Positions 7,626 through 10,607 of a stretch of 10,607 bases of DNA are shown here, piece after piece; position 1 is the first letter of the stretch, and each line of letters begins with the position of its first letter. Source of the DNA: CAYMTN01 sp964393335 (GTDB taxonomy: Bacteria > Chloroflexota > Anaerolineae > Aggregatilineales > Aggregatilineaceae); assembly GCA_964393335.1 (NCBI GenBank), contig CAYMTN010000190.1, positions 1-10,607 of the forward strand, in the 5' to 3' direction. A program made the translations under genes and the position numbers. Below the pieces are notes generated by a model. The model saw nothing but the letters and a program-made list of their open reading frames with translations. It searched no databases and was not told the DNA's origin.

Positions 7626-8549
7626 ATGTACCTTATCGGTGAGAATATTCACATTATCTCTCAGCGGGTGAAAGATGCCCTCTCGGCGCGAGATGCAAAA
7701 TTCTTTCAGGAGCTGGCAGTCCAACAAGTCGAAGCCGGTGCCCAGGCGCTTGATCTCAACATGGGACCGCGCAAAAAAGACTGGGAAGAGTTATTCCCCT
7801 GGATGGTGGAGACTGTCGAGGCCGTGGTTGATGTGCCGCTGAGTTTTGATAGCACCAACATCCTGGGCATTGAAGCCGGGCTGAAGAAAATCACCAAAGC
7901 CCAGCCGATCATCAACTCTACGTCAGCCGAACCGGAGCGGCTGGAAAACGTGCCGCTGATCGCCAAGCAGTACAACGCCAAGCTGGTCGCCCTGACGATG
8001 GGCAAAAGCGGCATCCCGGTTAGCGCAGATGAACGCGTGACGATCGCCATCGAGAAGTTGATCCCGCGTATGCTGGAGATCGACTACCCGGTTACCGACC
8101 TGATTATCGACCCGCTGGTGCTGACCGTTTCCGGCTGCCAGGAATATTGCCCGGAACTGATTGAAGCGATTCGCACCTTGCAGGTCGTCTGGGACCCGCC
8201 GCCTGCGATCTCGGTGGGCCTGTCCAATGTGTCGAATGCGGTCCCGCGCGAGAATCGACCGTTGATCAACCGCGTGTATTGTGCGATGCTAATGGGCGCT
8301 GGCCTGCAAATGATGATCGCCGATCCATTTGACGAGGATCTGAAAAACGTCGTGCGCATCGTCGAACAACGCGACCAGAGCACGGCGATAGGTCGCCTGT
8401 ACCTGAAACTGCACGATCGGATCGCGGCGATGGAAGAACCGACTATCGCCGATGTCGATATGTCCGATCCTGAGCAAGCAGCGATCTGGAAGACGGTGCA
8501 GATTCTGCTTAACAAGGTCATTTACGCCGACTCGTATCTCCAGCAATAG
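7626..8549 (+). CDS. acsE: Methyltetrahydrofolate:corrinoid iron-sulfur protein methyltransferase
   Basis: The enzyme transfers the methyl group of methyl-THF to Co(I) of the corrinoid protein and is a pterin-binding TIM barrel. Conserved pterin-site motifs are present: ALDLNMGP (residues 41-48), FDSTN with Asp75, IINSTSAE with Asn97, IIDPLV with Asp162, and GLSNVSNAVPRENRPLINR with Asn201. The last asparagine corresponds to Asn199 of the Moorella enzyme, which takes part in catalysis. The protein has 307 residues against about 262 in Moorella. The excess is almost all one insertion near residues 243-287, after ADPFDEDL and before the closing TVQILLNKVIYADSY. The start at 7626 has AAGGAAGGGA at 7611-7620 directly after the acsV stop. 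MetH-type pterin domains are more distant relatives, but the operon context leaves little doubt. Confidence 0.95.
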   Translation: MYLIGENIHIISQRVKDALSARDAKFFQELAVQQVEAGAQALDLNMGPRKKDWEELFPWMVETVEAVVDVPLSFDSTNILGIEAGLKKITKAQPIINSTSAEPERLENVPLIAKQYNAKLVALTMGKSGIPVSADERVTIAIEKLIPRMLEIDYPVTDLIIDPLVLTVSGCQEYCPELIEAIRTLQVVWDPPPAISVGLSNVSNAVPRENRPLINRVYCAMLMGAGLQMMIADPFDEDLKNVVRIVEQRDQSTAIGRLYLKLHDRIAAMEEPTIADVDMSDPEQAAIWKTVQILLNKVIYADSYLQQ

Positions 8550-8597
8550 CTGGCTGTTTACCAACGTTCGCACTCCTAGCGGCGCGACCTATGCGCC
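8540..8597 (+). other. Two small stem-loops in the acsE-metVF junction
   Basis: CCAGC (8540-8544) pairs with GCTGG (8549-8553) around a 4-nt loop, placing the acsE stop codon (8547-8549) in the loop and stem. A second stem pairs GGCGC (8581-8585) with GCGCC (8593-8597) over 7 nt and ends directly before the metVF ribosome site AAAGGA (8598-8603). Neither has a U-run, so they are not terminators. The second could lower metVF initiation. Both are short enough to arise by chance in GC-rich DNA. Confidence 0.35.
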
Positions 8598-8613
8598 AAA
8601 GGAAAAATCACTG

Positions 8614-10101
8614 ATGCCTATTTTTACACCCGGACGCCGCTGGCAACCGCCGTTCTATCCCTTCAAGCGTGAGCCGCTTGGCAGCCGCTTGCTGGCGACT
8701 GTCGAGCGTATGGTCAAAGGGCCTATGTTCGGCTGCCGCATGTGTGGCAATTGCCTGCTGCAAGAGACTGCATTTATCTGCCCGATGGAATGCGCCAAAG
8801 GCGCGCGAAATGGCCCGTGCGGTGGGTCCACCGAAGAATTTTGTTACGTGGACCAGACTCGCCCGTGCATCTGGTACAAGATTTATGAGCGGTCCTTTGC
8901 GATGGGCCGCGAGGAAAAACTGCTCGAAGTCCTGCCGCCGCTCGACTGGGACCGGGTCGGAACCGAGACCTGGGGCGATGTCTGGCGACAAGTGAAAACG
9001 GTGGGCACGGGTAAGTTTGTGTCGGGCATGTTATCGCGCGACGCCGCCAAACGCGCCGCAAACTGGGACTCCGTTTTCAGGCCAATCCGCCAGCAAGATT
9101 GGTGGCAGGGCGATTCGGAATATCACCCACCGGCGTACACCGAACCGATCTCCGAACTGGAACGCCGGCTCAAGGCAGGCCAGTTTGTTGTCACGGCAGA
9201 AGTCGCGCCACCGATGAGCACTGCCACCGGCAAGATGTGCCGCAACATCGCGCTGGCCGATCCATACGTGGCCGCTGTCAACTTCACCGACAACCCGTCG
9301 GCTACCGCGCGCATGTCGAGTATGGCGTGCAGCGTGTTGGCCATGCAGAACGGGGCCGAACCGGTCATGCAGATGCAGGGCCGCGACCGCACGCGCGCTT
9401 CGCTGCAATCCGAGGTGATCGGCGCGAGTGCCCTGGGCGTGCGTAATATCCTGTGCCTCTCCGGTGACAGTGGCCGTATGGGGCCGCCACCGCTGGGTCG
9501 CCTGGACGTGCTCGACATCGACTCGGTGCAGATGCTGTGGATCATCCGGCGCATGCGCGATGAGGGTCACTACCTCGACGGGCGCGCGATCAAGTTCCCG
9601 CCGCAGATCTTTCTGGGAGCCGCCGGCGCGCCGTTTGCATCACGTCCGGAGTTTCAGGCCATCCGCGAACATAAAAAAGTCAATGCCGGAGCGCAGTTCT
9701 TCCAGACGAATCTGGTCTTCGATGCCGACGGCCTGGACTTGTGGCTGAATGCGCTGGCAAAGCGTAACATACTCGACAAAGTGTACATCTTGATCGGCAT
9801 CACGCCGTTGAAGTCACTGCGCATGGCACAATACATGAACGACGAAGTGCCCGGCGTGTTCATCCCCGACAGGCTGCTCAAGCGGCTGGAAGCGGCGGGC
9901 GACGGCGTGGAAGAAGAAGCCGTGACGATTGCGCTGGAACTGATCGAGACGATCAAAAGCAAACAGGGAGTCAACGGCATTCACTTGATGGCCGTTGGCT
10001 GGGAGGAAATTGTCCCGCGCATCGTCACCGAAGCAGGGCTGCTGCCGCCTGACTTTGTGGCACCGGTTGAGGAAGAAAAAACCGAGACGGCAGCCAGATA
10101 A
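8614..10101 (+). CDS. metVF: MetV-MetF fusion, methylenetetrahydrofolate reductase
   Basis: This enzyme reduces methylene-THF to methyl-THF, the substrate of AcsE, in the last step of the methyl branch. The 495-residue protein joins two subunits that are separate in classical acetogens. Residues about 1-110 are MetV-like, with eight cysteines (41, 44, 47, 56, 60, 69, 77, 85) in the order CRMCGNC, ICPMEC, NGPCGG, FC and RPCIWYKIYER. This is the iron-sulfur and/or zinc region. A linker (about 111-175) is followed by a MetF flavoprotein barrel (about 178-495). Its VVTAEVAPP carries Glu196, which by motif matches the catalytic glutamate of E. coli MetF, and LCLSGDSG with Asp285 matches the flavin-contacting aspartate loop. 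The reading frame stays open back to 8452 inside acsE, but the ATG at 8614 is chosen because AAAGGA lies 10 nt upstream and the encoded MetV similarity starts after it. The redox partner is not in the window: no Hdr, Mvh, Rnf or FDH gene is seen here. Confidence 0.93.
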   Translation: MPIFTPGRRWQPPFYPFKREPLGSRLLATVERMVKGPMFGCRMCGNCLLQETAFICPMECAKGARNGPCGGSTEEFCYVDQTRPCIWYKIYERSFAMGREEKLLEVLPPLDWDRVGTETWGDVWRQVKTVGTGKFVSGMLSRDAAKRAANWDSVFRPIRQQDWWQGDSEYHPPAYTEPISELERRLKAGQFVVTAEVAPPMSTATGKMCRNIALADPYVAAVNFTDNPSATARMSSMACSVLAMQNGAEPVMQMQGRDRTRASLQSEVIGASALGVRNILCLSGDSGRMGPPPLGRLDVLDIDSVQMLWIIRRMRDEGHYLDGRAIKFPPQIFLGAAGAPFASRPEFQAIREHKKVNAGAQFFQTNLVFDADGLDLWLNALAKRNILDKVYILIGITPLKSLRMAQYMNDEVPGVFIPDRLLKRLEAAGDGVEEEAVTIALELIETIKSKQGVNGIHLMAVGWEEIVPRIVTEAGLLPPDFVAPVEEEKTETAAR

Positions 10102-10110
10102 CACGACCTA

Positions 10111-10119
10111 TGCTACAAT
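10111..10119 (+). promoter_or_regulatory. Possible extended -10 promoter for cooC
   Basis: TGCTACAAT fits an extended -10 (TGn plus TACAAT, one mismatch to TATAAT). The expected -35 position, near 10091, has no good match, which extended -10 promoters can tolerate. Transcription would begin near 10126, just inside the following hairpin. The pattern is short, so the support is modest. Confidence 0.35.
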
Positions 10120-10121
10120 CA

Positions 10122-10174
10122 GATCGAGACACCGCGCGCATCTCAACCAATAGTTGGGCGCGGTGTTTTCGATC
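10122..10174 (+). other. Long two-part hairpin in the metVF-cooC gap
   Basis: GATCGA (10122-10127) pairs with TCGATC (10169-10174). Within it, ACACCGCGC (10129-10137) pairs perfectly with GCGCGGTGT (10158-10166), and CAAC (10144-10147) can pair with GTTG (10153-10156) near the top. The right inner arm is followed by TTTT (10166-10169), so the inner stem alone could work as a weak intrinsic terminator for the operon. The outer stem ties up part of that U-run, which would give two exclusive folds. Termination after metVF or a leader structure for cooC are both possible. The rest of the gap to the cooC ribosome site shows nothing notable. Confidence 0.7.
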
Positions 10175-10203
10175 AACAGACAAGACTCTAGGGACAAAAG
10201 CAG

Positions 10204-10607
10204 ATGAAACTGGCTATCAGTGGTAAAGGCGGGGTGGGCAAAACAACCTTATCGGCATTGCTGGCACAGGTCTACGCCGACGCCGGACGGGACGTGCTGG
10301 CGGTCGATGCTGATCCAGCGCCGTGCCTGGCCGGGGCGCTGGGTTTCCCGCAGGAACTGCGCGAACACCTGCACCCTATCGCGGAAATGGATGCGCTCAT
10401 CGAAGAACGAACCGGTGCCAAACCGGGCACTATCGGCGGCTTTTTCACACTCAATCCACGCGTAGACGACCTGCCGGAACGTTTTAGTGTGACCCATCGC
10501 GGCGTGCGGCTGCTAGAGATGGGTTCCGTTGACATGGGTGGATCGGGCTGCGTCTGCCCCGAAAGCGCCATGCTCAAAACGCTGTTCACGCACCTGCTAT
10601 TCCGCAA
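10204..10607 (+). CDS. cooC: CODH nickel-insertion ATPase CooC/AcsF, N-terminal half (partial, 3' cut by window)
   Basis: CooC is a MinD/ParA-type dimeric ATPase that matures the nickel centres of CO dehydrogenase; the AcsF paralogue has been linked to acetyl-CoA synthase. The 134 visible residues open with a deviant Walker A, GKGGVGKTTL (residues 7-16), with signature Lys8 and P-loop Lys13. They continue with VLAVDADPAPCLAGALG (31-47), whose aspartates fit Walker A' of the family. A CXC motif in GCVCPE (Cys116 and Cys118) corresponds to the metal-binding pair at the CooC dimer interface (Cys112 and Cys114 in Carboxydothermus CooC1). About half of a usual 250-270-residue protein is present and the frame is open to the last base. 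The ATG at 10204 has AGGGA at 10190-10194, 9 nt upstream. A 102-bp gap with a hairpin and possible promoter separates it from metVF. CooC and AcsF cannot be told apart from this half. Confidence 0.95.
   Translation, partial: MKLAISGKGGVGKTTLSALLAQVYADAGRDVLAVDADPAPCLAGALGFPQELREHLHPIAEMDALIEERTGAKPGTIGGFFTLNPRVDDLPERFSVTHRGVRLLEMGSVDMGGSGCVCPESAMLKTLFTHLLFR

Noticed and set aside
8452..8613. Longer reading frame of the metVF gene starting inside acsE
   Set aside because: It would overlap the conserved C-terminus of acsE by about 100 bp. It has no ribosome site, and its 54 extra residues resemble no MetV start, while ATG 8614 has AAAGGA 10 nt upstream.
1..10607. Mobile elements, CRISPR arrays, tRNA or rRNA genes
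   Set aside because: No transposase, spaced direct repeats, terminal inverted repeats or tRNA-like folds were seen; genes fill nearly the whole window.

Overview
The window is a single-strand, tightly packed segment of a bacterial Wood-Ljungdahl (reductive acetyl-CoA) gene cluster. All nine genes I can support lie on the + strand. In order they are: the C-terminal end of the CO dehydrogenase catalytic subunit (cooS/acsA), acetyl-CoA synthase (acsB), a small CBS-pair protein, the corrinoid iron-sulfur protein small and large subunits (acsD, acsC), the reductive activator of that protein (acsV/RACo), the methyltetrahydrofolate:corrinoid methyltransferase (acsE), a fused MetV-MetF methylenetetrahydrofolate reductase, and the first half of the nickel-insertion ATPase cooC (cut by the window end).

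Region by region: positions 1-2738 hold the CODH/ACS enzyme genes, 12 bp apart. The 101-bp gap at 2739-2839 contains a strong hairpin just before the CBS gene. Positions 2840-8549 hold CBS, acsD, acsC, acsV and acsE with gaps of only 5-21 bp, so they look like one transcription unit. A 64-bp gap with two small stem-loops leads to the metV-metF fusion (8614-10101). A 102-bp gap with an extended -10-like element and a long two-part hairpin leads to cooC, which may have its own promoter.

How the genes work together: MetVF reduces methylene-THF to methyl-THF. AcsE moves the methyl group to the cobalamin of AcsCD. AcsV re-reduces the corrinoid if it oxidises to Co(II). CooS makes CO from CO2, AcsB joins CO, the methyl group and CoA at its A-cluster, and CooC matures the nickel site of CooS and/or AcsB. 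All diagnostic metal ligands I could check are present, so the set looks functional. The direction of the pathway (acetogenic or oxidative) cannot be told from this window.

Organism: a GC-rich anaerobic bacterium with the bacterial (THF, AcsB with N-terminal domain) rather than the archaeal version of the pathway. The gene order differs from the Moorella cluster as I remember it. A Chloroflexota (Anaerolineae or Dehalococcoidia) host is my best guess, but this is an inference with no marker gene to support it. The pathway itself is well known. The least familiar parts are the CBS protein inside the operon, the MetV-MetF fusion, a roughly 45-residue insertion in AcsE, extra cysteines beside the AcsB A-cluster, and the two intergenic hairpins.
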